Below, piece after piece: positions 1-10,285 of a stretch of DNA of 64,000 nucleotides. Positions within the stretch are counted from its first letter, which is position 1, and the number at the start of each line of letters is the position of its first letter. The DNA comes from Aptenodytes patagonicus. Taxonomy: Eukaryota; Chordata; Aves; Sphenisciformes; Spheniscidae. The translations under genes and the position numbers were made by a program. The notes below the pieces were generated by a model that had not been told where the DNA came from, did no database searches, and saw nothing but the letters and a program-made list of their open reading frames with translations. The stretch spans positions 16,495,464 through 16,559,463 of the forward strand of contig NC_134958.1 of assembly GCF_965638725.1 (NCBI RefSeq), read 5' to 3'.

Positions 1-744
1 ACCAAGTCGGGTCTAGGCAGGTACTACTTTGAAGACTCATCTTTCCCTTCACATGTCTCCATATGTGATTACTATTTTGGCACCCTCCTAAAGCATTTCA
101 AATCAGACTAGTCATGTATTTTGCACAGAAAGTCGGGATATTATACACTGAAAAAGAGACAGTATATTTTAATAGATTCATGTAATTCATTAAGAACCAG
201 TAACTTCTCATGGAAAACAATCTCACTGAGCCTGCTGAGAACCTATATTCTTTTTTCCTGCTTCCCTGTTCTTCATTTATTAAGATGATTTGCATGACAG
301 CAAGCTTTTTTCCCTTGAAGTTCATCAGTTCCAATTCCTTCTCCTTCATCGGAAATCACAAGCTGCTAACCGTGAAATCTCAGTTCCTTATGATGAAAGA
401 AAGAACATTTGCAATAAAACAATTAAAAGGAAGAATGTCTAATTAGGTTATTTTACAAAACATTTAATATAGAAATTATTCAACGAGAGTGCTTTCTAAT
501 CCTAGAAACGTGCCTGCATGAGCTACACTGAGTAGGTGTGCCTGTTTCAAACCCTGTTCCCTGCTATTCATGAATACTCTTTTGGATTTCCTGGACTGAC
601 TTTGGGCGTGACTTGCTACCTTGCCTTTGTCTGACTATGCACTGCTTGCCCCAACCAGGTGCCATGGGTTGCGGTCCTGTCTGTGCTGTGGTTGCTCACA
701 GCTTCCCTCACCAAGCAGCCCTTCTCTTACTGCTCCCTGACAGT
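1..744. other. Unique AT-rich sequence, no gene seen
   Basis: I see no repeat family, RNA gene or exon with convincing splice sites here. Short frames open on both strands across the same bases, which is the pattern expected by chance. The right edge becomes slightly richer in GC (about 600-740) before the minisatellite starts. A 70-codon frame from 613 runs into the minisatellite and has no recognisable domain. Confidence 0.6.
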
Positions 745-1185
745 GAGTTCAAGAAAGGATGGAAAGATTCCTATAAAGGAACAGGGGAATTTCTAGAAAG
801 CTGCAAAAAAATTCATGGAAAGTGAGGGGAGAAGTACTAAAAAGCATCGGGAACATCCCCAAAAAGCAGCATGTGAATTCCTAGAACACCGTGAAAGTTC
901 AAAGTAAGTGTAGGGAAAATTCCTAGAAAGCAGACAGGACATTCCTAGAAAGTATCAGGATTTCTAGAGTGTAGATGGGGAAACCCTAGAAAGTAGTGGG
1001 GAAATTCCTAGAAAGCAGTGAATGAATTGCTAGAAAACAGATGGTGAATTCCTAGAAAGCATCAGGAATAGTGCTAAAATGGACTGGTGTAATTCATAGA
1101 AAGCACTAGGAAAAATCTAAGAGAGCTCTTGAAAATTTCCACAGTAAGGATTTCCCAGCAAGCTGCAGAAGTCGTCCTTGGAAGT
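745..1185 (+). repeat. Degenerate minisatellite, 21-22 bp unit, about 20 copies
   Basis: Blocks resembling GAATTCCTAGAAAGCAG recur at a steady 21-22 bp step. Block starts lie near 747, 769, 790, 812, 833, 878, 920, 942, 962, 984, 1005, 1027, 1049, 1070, 1093, 1112, 1133 and 1152. Copies are diverged by substitutions and 1-2 bp indels, so the array is old rather than freshly expanded. The best-preserved units lie between about 915 and 1105, and both edges decay gradually. No open reading frame runs through it, and the consensus matches no satellite I recognise. The unit length is close to two turns of B-DNA. Confidence 0.85.
812..1101. promoter_or_regulatory. Cluster of seven TTCNNNGAA (STAT/GAS-like) palindromes
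   Basis: Exact TTCNNNGAA sites lie at 812-820, 878-886, 920-928, 942-950, 1005-1013, 1049-1057 and 1093-1101. Five of them (878, 920, 942, 1005, 1049) read TTCCTAGAA, which fits the GAS consensus TTCYNRGAA bound by STAT dimers. Start-to-start spacings are 66, 42, 22, 63, 44 and 44 bp, all multiples of 21-22. The sites are seen directly. STAT binding is an inference from the known motif, and the cluster may be only a by-product of the repeat unit. No nearby promoter or transcript is evident. Confidence 0.4.
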
Positions 1186-3125
1186 GCCAGAAAATACCAG
1201 CATTGGTTAAAGATCCAGTTACCTTTATAAATCTTCAGAAAATATAATTTTTATACCTTTAAGCACAGTATCTTGTTTTGTTTGAAAACTTGATGCTTCA
1301 TTCTGGCCTGTATTCCCTATCAAATGATGAATTGCTATAGATTTTTAACATGAGAAATTCTGAAATGTTAATTTCAGAATTTTCCATTTATAATACATTA
1401 CAGAATTTATTTAGTAATGGGATGTAGGCAAATTGTTTCTTCTCCCCTCCGGAAATGCGTGAGAAGTTATTCCAATACAAAATTATTTCATCATAAACTT
1501 AATTTAAAGGTATGGTTTCTCGGATTGTACTTTCTTCTGTTTAGTACATTACCCACATATCTTACCAGTCCTACAACATTTAAACCATGCACTACAACTT
1601 ATTTTCATCATTCCTGTTTAGTCCATGTGGTAGAAAATAACTGTTAAAGGTTCCGCTACAGGATTCTTACACCTGCTGAAGTTTAAAGTTGGTTAGTACA
1701 AATATTTGATAGGGTTTTCATTACTACTGATGTGTTATTCAGTTCCTTTGCTAATTATAGACAGCTGGCCAGCCAACGTTTTTCAAAATATGTTTGAATG
1801 CCCTTGGATTCACACAAAGTCCAAGATAATGTCTAGTGTGGGAGTGAAGATTAAATTTTAAGTCCTGTCTTGACATTTTAGGTGTATCCTCATTGCATAA
1901 TGAAATATGAGACACATTACAGAAAAGCACATTTTTCGTTAGAGCTTCTACTACTTTAAATTTCATTATTTAGTATTCCATATTTAAAAGGTGAGGACCA
2001 GTAAGTATTTAGCACGTACATGGACAAGAGAACAAACCTTCCTACACATCATTTGCCAGCTGCTACACAAGCTGTTGAAATACTTGCGCATATTATTTTC
2101 ATTGCTCTGTGTTGGATACTAAAGGTTGGACATTCCTCACTACAAAATCACTACAAAACTAAGGTAGAGACAGAATTCTACCGTGGAGGACAAAATTATT
2201 CACTGTCCCTCAGTACAAAATATACTGCAATTGCTCTTGCAACTCAAATGGTGACGCAGAAACTGGGACTCCATAAACTTACTGTTCCCCTCAGCCAGGT
2301 TAGCTGAGACACGTTATGCACTAAATCCATCTTAAAAGGATACTTGTTAGCTTCTTTAGATCTCAGACTCTGTGAACTATCTAACCTACATCTGAGGTCC
2401 TCCAAACAATGCTAAGATGTGAAACATAAATGTTCTAATGAAGGATTTTTTTCTAAAGTTTTGCACTGATTGTGAAGGAACTAAGTTATTTCTTTCAACC
2501 TCCAATATAATATGGATTTGGAGTTTCTCTTCAGGGTATGTCATACATATAAAAACATAAAAATGAAAATGTAATCCATGTAAAGTACTGATACTTTAAA
2601 AATACCTGTTCTAATAATTTTAATGCTATAGTCTTGGAGTCAGTTGTTCATACAGTGTATGGGAAGGTGTTTAAAACTGTTCATGTAGATATGGCTTATG
2701 AGTCATTCACACTAATCTTTGCTACAGGTGCTCTAGGAGAGAAAAAAATCTGAGAGAGAAAATCCCTTTGATTCAGCATATGCTTACGGCCATATAGAAA
2801 ACTATGGCATGGCTCAGTTTTACTATCACCAGGCTCTTGATGTATTTGCAAAGGCAGTTAAGAAAACTGCCTTTAGTAAATACAATTTCAAATTTCTAAT
2901 AAAACCTCATTTCCAGCTCTTTATAGATCATTTGTATTAGTCTACAGCAGACTGAAACCCAGAGCACACATCAGCCAAGGTGCCAAATAAGTTATGAGAA
3001 ATGTCTTCAAGAAATTGAGATGGTTTTGGTAATGACAATTTCACTAGTATTCTTCTGAGATTATGGCTCTCCAACTAAATCAGCAACCTACCAAAAATCA
3101 GTGAAAGTCTGCAAAAGCATATAGA
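1186..3125. other. Unique AT-rich sequence with one strong hairpin
   Basis: Apart from the hairpin at 1355-1382 (listed separately) I see no gene or repeat family. A 95-codon frame at 2020-2307 has no splice context, no domain and an ordinary AT-rich codon mix, so I treat it as chance. Confidence 0.55.
1355..1382. repeat. Perfect 12-bp inverted repeat with 4-nt loop
   Basis: AAATTCTGAAAT at 1355-1366 is followed by loop GTTA (1367-1370) and its exact reverse complement ATTTCAGAATTT at 1371-1382. A perfect 12-bp stem with so short a loop is uncommon by chance in a window this size, although AT-rich DNA raises the odds. The arms end abruptly, so it does not look like a worn transposon terminus. 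A cruciform or a palindromic factor site are the two simple readings. Confidence 0.75.
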
Positions 3126-3232
3126 CCTGATTCTGTTTTCATTTGTAATGCGGTGAATCAGGAGTCAGCCCAATGAAAGCATTAAGGTTGCACTAATGTA
3201 AAACTCGTATAAGTGAATGGAAAATCAAGGCA
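3126..3232. mobile_element. Worn palindromic MITE-like element
   Basis: The block opens with CCTGATTCTG and closes with GGAAAATCAAGG, which are roughly inverted copies of each other. Between them are phrases such as GTGAATCAGGAGTCAGCC and a CAATGAAAGC-type centre. These recall the amniote palindromic repeat whose halves read like 'GTGTAAATCAGGAGTAACTCC' and 'CAATGGAGTTACAC'. The copy is heavily diverged, so its exact ends are uncertain. It is non-coding and ancient. Confidence 0.45.
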
Positions 3233-6200
3233 ACATTTCTACTGAATTGGGTATTTTTTCTTCAGAATGCATACTGAGAAAACTTTACGTTTCCAACATG
3301 TACGTGTGAAATAGCTGTGATACCTAATTTTTTAATCCTCTGATTTCATATTCACATGATGAATCTACATTCTCACAACAGAATAAATGTCCACAAACAC
3401 ACATGTGGGTATTTTCTGCTGTCTACAGAATTCAGAAAAACGAAAAGTAGACAAAACAGCGTTTTTGGCATATGAGCATGCTTGCCAGGATTTAGAACAA
3501 AACATTTCCTTGCCAAGCTCTCCTCCTTTCCCAAGTCAGAAACAAACATCATAAAATAGTCTTACATAACTGCCAACCAGATTTTCTTTTTAAATATAAT
3601 TCAGCCTTTGTGTTATAGCCAAAACCATCCTGTTTGACACGTATCTTCTCATCCTCTCTCCATGTTTGATTACACAAGCTCCTGATTTAAAGACCATTGA
3701 AATCAATGGAAACATTCATATTCATTACAAATGAAATGTTTTCCATTTGAATTACAGAGATGGAGTAAGAAAATCCTATATAGCGTGTCCTTCTGTAGAT
3801 TATCAGTGCAGCCAGTGGCAGATCTGTGAAGAACTGGGTGCTACTTACTTCTCCCTAGGTGACATGGAGCTGGCCGTCTCCTATTGCAAATAAGTGCTGC
3901 CTGTATCTGAAGAGTCAAAGGTACTTTTTGTTTGCTCTGCCTGTTTGTTCTGCAACGCACATAGAGGATGGAAGGTGGAGGGGTTTCTGTAGGCATTGGG
4001 AAATAACATGAGCTACAGTGATCTAAGTGCTCCCTTGCACAGGACTCCATTCACTTCAACAAAATTGCACACACCTAACAGCGCGCGAACTGAGCCTACA
4101 GCTGCACCTTTCTAAATAAAACCCTTCCTCCCACACAGTATCAATCAGCTGAATGGTGATGCAAAGAACTTTCCAGGAGAGGTTAGTTTAAAGGAATGAC
4201 TATACCCTCCGGCTTGCCTTTTTTTTTTTACAGAATTAATTATTTGAAATTCTGTTTACTGAAATGCATTCTGCTGTCCTTAAATTTTAAGACAATTGTG
4301 TAACCATTTTACTTCAATCAATTGATTTCTTAACAGCCAACTAGGAAATCTCACAGTCCATTATTAATTAGCAAAAAGTATCTTATGTAGAACCTAGATT
4401 ATCTGGAGCATCAGGTACTGATTTAAAAAAATAAAACCATTGCAGTACTTATTTTTTCAAATTTTGCAAGGCAGAGTTATAGTTCCAAAACTCAGAGGTA
4501 GTCTCAAAGAGACAACAATGCTCATCAGAATGGGAAATACATGCCCTGTATTTCAGAGAAAGGGTGTAACGTGTGCTGAAAAGATGAGATAAAAAAGTAA
4601 AAAGGGGTTGAGACAAGACCATAGCTGGCAGTGTGGCTTTGGCCTATTCCACTTTACAGAGCAGGCTCTGATCTGTGCTTCACAGAACAAAAGTACGAGT
4701 GAAAAAATTACCTCTCTCAAACGCACTTGAGCCTCTGCTGGTTGTAAAGCCCTGAAGTCAAACAAGATGGATTTTTTTTATTTTAAAAAATCTAAAATTA
4801 ACTTCTCCACAATAGCAATTACACTACTGTGATCAGTAATGAGGCATTTTATGTTTGGATTTACCTCATAAGAAACATTCAGCAATTTAGAAATTCTCAT
4901 TTCTTTCTTTTTTGAACAGGAAACAAGATGGTTTTTCACACATAAAGCTGCTCTAACTCTAGGGCAAGGGAAAGAATTATGGGACAGACATTATATAGAA
5001 AGGACAGCACATTATGGTTAATTTGCTGGACCTCCTGTCTCCTAGCAGTTGCTGAAAAGCAGGCTGTGATGCAGCACTGGTGCTTAGGAAGGGTAGGTGA
5101 GCAGCAGATGCTCCATCTGGGTTCCTCCACGGTGCCAACAAGAGGTGTGACTGTAGCAGATGCAATCTAGATTTTGTATCAGCTGTTTCGGATACTAATA
5201 GTAGCAGTGGTACAGACCACATAAGCCTTTTGGGAAGTCAAGTGACACAAGCAGCTAACCTGTGCAAAAGCCTCTTGATTCCTGAGTTTGCTATACAGAA
5301 AGCTTGTGTGTGCTGCAGTCAAAGTTCCTATCTGCAATGTAACCGATCATTGTGCTGCCCATTACCTTCATCATGGTGCAGAATGAGAGTTTGGAAGGAT
5401 CCCTGAGAGCTCCTAAATTGATTTCTTCCACTGGTTCAACTTTCACGTGAGTGAGCCGATGCCACCAAAAATTAAGAAAACAACTTGAACATTGACACTC
5501 AGTATCAGTTAATATAAATTGAAATGTGTGTAGCTTATCTGCATATCTAAAATTTAATCTCTTTCAGTGGACCTATGACTGATGTGACAACCTGAATAAT
5601 ACATGGGGCAAATTCTGCCTGAAGAGTAATTGCAGCTGGGCCATAAAACTCACTGGATGATACTTATCCCTTTGTGAAGCATGTTCTATCATACCATTTG
5701 GCCAGTGGATGGATAAGTGTTTTGTCCCGTCTTACTCATCCTGAAGAAAAAAAAACTCAGGAGCACATTCTTCTGATTACAGCAACTTTCTAACACTTGC
5801 ATTAATTATACAGACAGTGGAGGTTATGCTTTCTACTGATCCGTGATTAATATCAATAATTAGTATCCCATGCAAAATATAGACTACCTAGGAAATTCAC
5901 TCTCACAGAAGACAGCAGAAATGAACAGGCCTTTTTAAGAGTTGGATTTAGAAGTTCTATATGATTGAAAAACACTCTTCTTGCCCTAATGAATGAGTTG
6001 CAATTAAAAAAAACCCAACAGAAAAGTAAAGATATAGCGAGAGAATGATCCACCTCAAAGAAAGCTTTATAAACAAGAGTTTCTGGAAAAGAAGGTTTGG
6101 AGGCATAAACAAGGAATCTGCCCACTGTGTTGAGGGGAACAGTGTTTTGCCTACATTTTTTGGTAAATAAAAAGGATTTAACCAATTAACTATCTGGCTT

Positions 6201-8504
6201 CAGCATCGATTTCTTTTTGTGATGGAAACAGCTTGTAAAACCCTGAATATATGGAGAGTGCAGGCTGATGTCTACAAGTTTCAATAAAATACTCAGTACT
6301 GTTATATCTGAGAACTGAATATTTGTCTAATGACAGAATGCAATAAATTGCTTCTCCCTCTTGTTTAAGAAGGATTGTGAAGACTGGATTGTGAGATGTC
6401 CTTATTTGCCCTATCAGGCAATTTGTCAGTATGCTTCAAGTCCTTAACACAGTAGTCGTTGGCTTTCTGCTTTATAGAAGCGTTTAAAAGACTGTGGTAA
6501 ACCAGGAAATAATTTCTCTGTGTTTTCCAGCATTAAGTTATTCTCTGGCCACCGCTACAACATATTCTTTACAAACTGATCCTCCTGCCCTGTTTTCATA
6601 ACACTAGTTAAAAGTGAATGACTCACCTAGCACCCCAACATATCAAGCACGAGGCCAGAACCAAGAAGTAAAATCCTGACCCAGACTTCTTGAGGAACTG
6701 GGATTGGGGCATTTGCTTAGATCCAGCATGAAGCCTTTGTTTCCATTTATAATCTGATACTGGATGAAGGGAGAGAAGGAGGCGTTGGAGAGGGGTCAGG
6801 GAGCTGAAAACCAATGTCTCTCTTGGACTCACACTTGAAGACAAAACTCCACGCAGTTTGGATTCTCATTCCTGTGAAGTGGGTGTTTCCAGCCCTTCTA
6901 AATTTTCCGATTCCTACAGTCTTACCTCTAAAACCCCATGGATTCACAGCTGCACGAAACACTTCAACCTGTGTCCAAGACTGAATGTAATTATGTGGTT
7001 CAACTAGATTAATTCTATACAAACACAACCCTATCAGTCAGTTCTGAAGTGTCATCAGATATTTTTGGCCTATCAGGAAATCAGTTGTCTGTCCATATAA
7101 GGCACAATTCTATTTTCTGTCATTAAAGCTTACTGTCAAATCTTACTGATTATCATTGAAACTTACTATGGACATAATAATTCTTTAAAATAAGAGATGT
7201 ACCATGTAAACCACCAGAAATTGTGATCCAATCTTTAGTGTGCAAGGTTATTTAACAATTTTGCTTTCTAGGAAAAAATACATATGTTTTCCTATAGAAA
7301 CTATCTCCAAGACAAACATAGTTCTGTTATATACAAACAGCAAATTTAGTAAGCTATAGTCATATTTTTGTTTATTATATTCAAGAGCCCTGGAATATCC
7401 ATCTTCTGTGTGAAACTGCTCTTGGCAACATACAAACTGCAATGCTCCTGGCAAATGTGACTTATTAAGTTGCCATTGTTGAAGAGACTCAAAGCTGATG
7501 AATGCACATGGAGTGAAATAAAACCAAATAAAGATACTATATATTCAAACTAAGGAGCAACAGACATTTCAGATATTGCTGAAATTTGTACTATTTCAGC
7601 ACTTCATACCGCCAAATTCTACTCTCCTTATATTCCCTCAAGCTGGAATTGCATTGAAAAAAACTATTAACTTTCAAGAAAATATAAAACACAAAATAAA
7701 AAGGGAAGGGAAACTTTGATACACACAGAAAATGCCAAGAGCAGCAAATTTTGTGCTAACAATTAAAAATGAAAAAATAAATATTAATTTTTAATAAAAC
7801 TAGGAGAAAAAGTTTTCAGCAGAATACAAAGATGGGAAGCATTCCCATTCCTGGCAGCATCATACTGCTCTGTGCATTGGTGAGAGAAGAAGCACTATCA
7901 TTCCAGGTGTCTATCAGAATAGCTGTGTCAGTCAATGTGATCCTAACTGATCACATCTGCTGGCTGTTGCTCCTCCAGTTTACTTGTGTAAACTTGACTT
8001 TGGCCATAGTCACTGTCTGAAACACAGGACAGCTCTATTGTACTGGTACACAGTGCATTACATGCTTTCACTCCTGCATGCTACGGAGAAAGATGTCTGG
8101 TTATGCTGATTTAGAAAAAAGGCTACACAGCATGACCATGTCAGTCTGCCTTTAAAAGGTGAAACACGTTGGCTAACAAATACCATTTGTGCACGTGGGA
8201 CAGTGGTGAAATGAGAATTGTCCTATCCAAGGTCTTCCAAATGCACCACTTCTGAGAGAGAAAGACTAAATTTAACTGTTTTAACAATACTTGTCCTCAC
8301 TTTCTTTCCCTGTAGTCTGAGCAGCATACCAGCTTCTCCATCTCCTGTGCATGATCAATTCAATTACCTGTCATTAGAAGACTGTTTTTAAAACACCTGA
8401 CAATATCAAGCTCCTTAGTAACATTTTCCATCTGAAAATGGCAAACATTTTGTAAGAACTGACCTAATAAAGCACTGCTGGAAGGCCACGCTGAAACAAA
8501 AATA
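3233..8504. other. Unique AT-rich sequence, no gene seen
   Basis: There are many short overlapping frames on both strands (110 codons at 5853-6185 minus is the longest), none with a known domain or a flanking splice pair. A good acceptor-like tract ends at 4919, but the frames after it close quickly. A block near 5604-5660 faintly resembles the palindromic element class but is too worn to call. The stretch also contains short homopolymers only. Confidence 0.5.
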
Positions 8505-8620
8505 TTCCCTATGTTGTCCCCAGTTTGCAGATAGAGAAACTCAAGCCAAGGGGAATTACGTTCACAGAGTTGGCCAGTATTAAATCTGGAATTAAAATTT
8601 AGGGTCAGGAATCCTTGCCA
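8505..8620 (+). mobile_element. MIR-type CORE-SINE fragment
   Basis: The block 'CAGTTTGCAGATAGAGAAAC', then TCAAGCCAAGGGGAATTACG, then GTTGGCCAGTATTAAATCTGG follows the MIR core order. That order is 'CATTTTACAGATGAGGAAAC', then GAGGCACAGAGAGGTTAAG, then the CACACAGC..TGGCAGAGC region. Divergence is high, as expected for an element that stopped moving early in amniote history. The 5' edge is approximate, and no tRNA-like head is visible. Confidence 0.6.
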
Positions 8621-9125
8621 ACTGAAGTAAATTTTAATATTTCACAGACTGCAGTGAGACCCACTTCTCATGTTAGAACATGACTTGCCCTGTGTTCCAG
8701 GGATGCACTGTTCTCTGAGACACAAGTGCCAGCCTAACAGCAGAGTCTTTAAAAAGCCACGTTCAGGTATTTTCCCTTCAAAATTACATGGCATTGCTTT
8801 TATTGCCGCACCTGTATTGCCTTGAACTTCACAGGCTGTGCACAGTCTTGCTCTGGGGCCAACTTCCCTCAGTTTCAGTCATGTCGCTGTGTAGCCACTA
8901 GATGTCACTTTATTAAGATTTTTTCCCCTAGTCTGTGAGTTTTATTAGTGTTAGTAGATAACTTCTTAATTTCGTTCTCATTGTAAATCGTTTTAAATAA
9001 GAACTGGTGATGCTGATGAATATTTTACCTAACTTAATGATTATGATTACTCCATATTACAAAATCTGAGCTCTTAAAACACTCTGGCAAAGATTAAATC
9101 ACCCCCTTTATCAGAAAGTGTCAGA
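8621..9125. other. Unique spacer upstream of the first CR1
   Basis: AT-rich spacer with no gene. The only item noted is a CTCF-like match at 8895-8908. The CR1 breakpoint follows at about 9126. Confidence 0.5.
8895..8908 (+). promoter_or_regulatory. Weak CTCF-like site
   Basis: CCACTAGATGTCAC matches the CTCF core CCASYAGRKGGC with a single mismatch (T instead of G at the eleventh base). It sits about 220 bp before the CR1 insertion. Occupancy cannot be judged from sequence alone, and one-mismatch cores are frequent in vertebrate DNA. Confidence 0.25.
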
Positions 9126-10008
9126 ATTGGGACCGGTACTGTTTAATATCTTCATCAGTGACATAGACAGTGGGATCAAGTGCACCCTCAGCAAGTTGGC
9201 AGATGACACCAAGCTGAGTGGTGCGGTCGACACACCAGAGGGACAGGATGCCATCCAGAGGGACCTGGACAAGCTGGAGAAGTGGGCCCGTGTGAACCTC
9301 ATGAGGTTTAACAAGGCCAAGTGCAAGGTCCTGCACCTGGGTCGGGGCAACCCCTGGTATCAATACAGGCTGGGGGATGAAGGGATGGAGAGCAGCCCTG
9401 CCCAGAAGGACTTGGGGGTACTGGTGGATGAAAAGCTGGACATGAGCCAGCAATGTGCGCTCGCAGCCCAGGCGGCCAATCATATCCTGGGCTGCATCAA
9501 AAGCAGCGTGGCCAGCAGGTCGAGGGAGGTGATTCTGCCCCTCTGCTCTGCCCTGGTGAGACCCCACCTGGAGTCCTGCGTCCAGCTCTGGAGCCCTCAG
9601 CATAAGAAAGACACGGACCTGTTGGAGCGGGTCCAGAGGAGGGTCACAGAAATGATCAGGGGGATGGAACACCTCTCCTGTGAAGAAAGGCTGAGAGAGT
9701 TGGGGTTGTTCAGCCTGGAGAAGAGAAGGCTTTGGGGAGACCTTACTGGAGCCTATCAGTACTTAAAGGGGGCTTATAAAAAAGGTGGCGGCAAACTTTT
9801 TAGCAGGGCCTGTTGCGACAGGACAAGGGGAAATGGCTTTAAACTAAAGGGGGGTAGATTCAGACTAGATATAAGGAAGACATTTTTGACGCTGAGGGTG
9901 GTGAAACACTGGCCCAGGTTGCCCAGAGAGGTGGTGGATGCCCCGTCCCTGGAGACATTCAAGGTCAGGTTGGATGGGGCTCTCTCATCTTCAACCTGCT
10001 CTAGTTGA
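9126..10008 (+). pseudogene. CR1 ORF2 C-terminal fragment (reverse transcriptase tail)
   Basis: An open frame of about 290 codons covers the end of the palm, the thumb and the C-terminal region of CR1 ORF2. Visible landmarks are [10 protein letters not shown] (end of RT motif B region), LADDTKLSG (catalytic motif C with the ADD triad), [26 protein letters not shown] and the conserved tail [18 protein letters not shown]. The endonuclease and RT motif A are absent because of 5' truncation, so it cannot make a working enzyme. No stop or frameshift interrupts the part that remains, which suggests a young insertion. The last residues read [10 protein letters not shown] instead of GALSNLM in the other copy, because of a local sequence replacement. 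An in-frame GTG at 9118 belongs to flanking DNA and is not a real start. Confidence 0.93.
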
Positions 10009-10013
10009 AGATG
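9986..10013. repeat. 10-bp inverted repeat inside CR1 copy 1
   Basis: CATCTTCAAC at 9986-9995 and GTTGAAGATG at 10004-10013 are exact reverse complements separated by 8 nt. The right arm is present in CR1 copy 2 (GTTGAAGATG near 45737-45746). The left arm replaces a GAGC that is present in copy 2. It therefore arose in this copy or its close source. Confidence 0.85.
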
Positions 10014-10189
10014 TCCCTGCCCACGGCAGGGGGGTTGGACTAGATGACCTTCAGAGGTCCCTTCCAACCCAAACTAGTCTATGATTCTATGATTCTATAA
10101 AATCACACTTTTGCTTGTTTTGTAATTCTGTTGCAACTTAAAGAATTAAACAACTAGGAAACGCTTGGCCCTTGGCGTGCAGGGGCAGC

Positions 10190-10285
10190 ATGGCTGACGA
10201 GAGTGAGCGTGTGGTGACTTTGGAAGAAAAGCATGAAGCCTCAGGTACCAGTTCCCATTCTTCTTTTGCTCAGTTCATACGATGA
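10190..10285 (+). CDS. Orphan short ATG frame, possible first exon or retrocopy start
   Basis: An ATG with a strong Kozak setting (GCAGCATGG, A at -3 and G at +4) opens a 31-codon frame that starts MADESERVVTLEEKHEAS. The composition is acidic, hydrophilic and protein-like, unlike nearby chance frames. A donor-like TCAG|GTACCA follows at 10244/10245, which would make a 55-nt coding segment with phase-1 exit. Alternatively the frame reads on to a TGA at 10283-10285. It sits only about 90 bp after the CR1 end. I do not recognise the protein. A first coding exon, the start of a processed pseudogene and plain chance are all possible, with chance not excluded. Confidence 0.2.
   Translation: MADESERVVTLEEKHEASGTSSHSSFAQFIR

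Larger units (their letters stand above)
9126..10098 (+). mobile_element. CR1 LINE, 5'-truncated copy 1
   Basis: This is a GC-rich block of about 970 bp in AT-rich surroundings. It begins inside the reverse-transcriptase coding region at ATTGGGACCGGTACTG. It ends with the CR1 3' UTR (CCTTCCAACCCAAACTAGTC) and the characteristic tail of ATTCTATG copies. CR1 elements are non-LTR retrotransposons that typically insert as 5'-truncated copies without a poly(A) tail. The sequence is almost the same as the copy at 44590-45804, so both come from one fairly recent subfamily. The end of its reading frame carries an unusual inverted repeat (9986-10013) that is absent from the other copy. Confidence 0.97.

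Noticed and set aside
613..825. 70-codon frame running into the minisatellite
   Set aside because: Its end is made of repeat units and its start has no promoter or splice support.
4919..4990. Good pyrimidine tract and acceptor (TTTCTTTCTTTTTTGAACAG) with an ATG just after
   Set aside because: That ATG frame stops within five codons, and I found no supporting donor.
5604..5660. Possible further copy of the palindromic amniote repeat (GGGGCAAATTCTGCC)
   Set aside because: Only one half is similar, so it is too weak to list as a feature.
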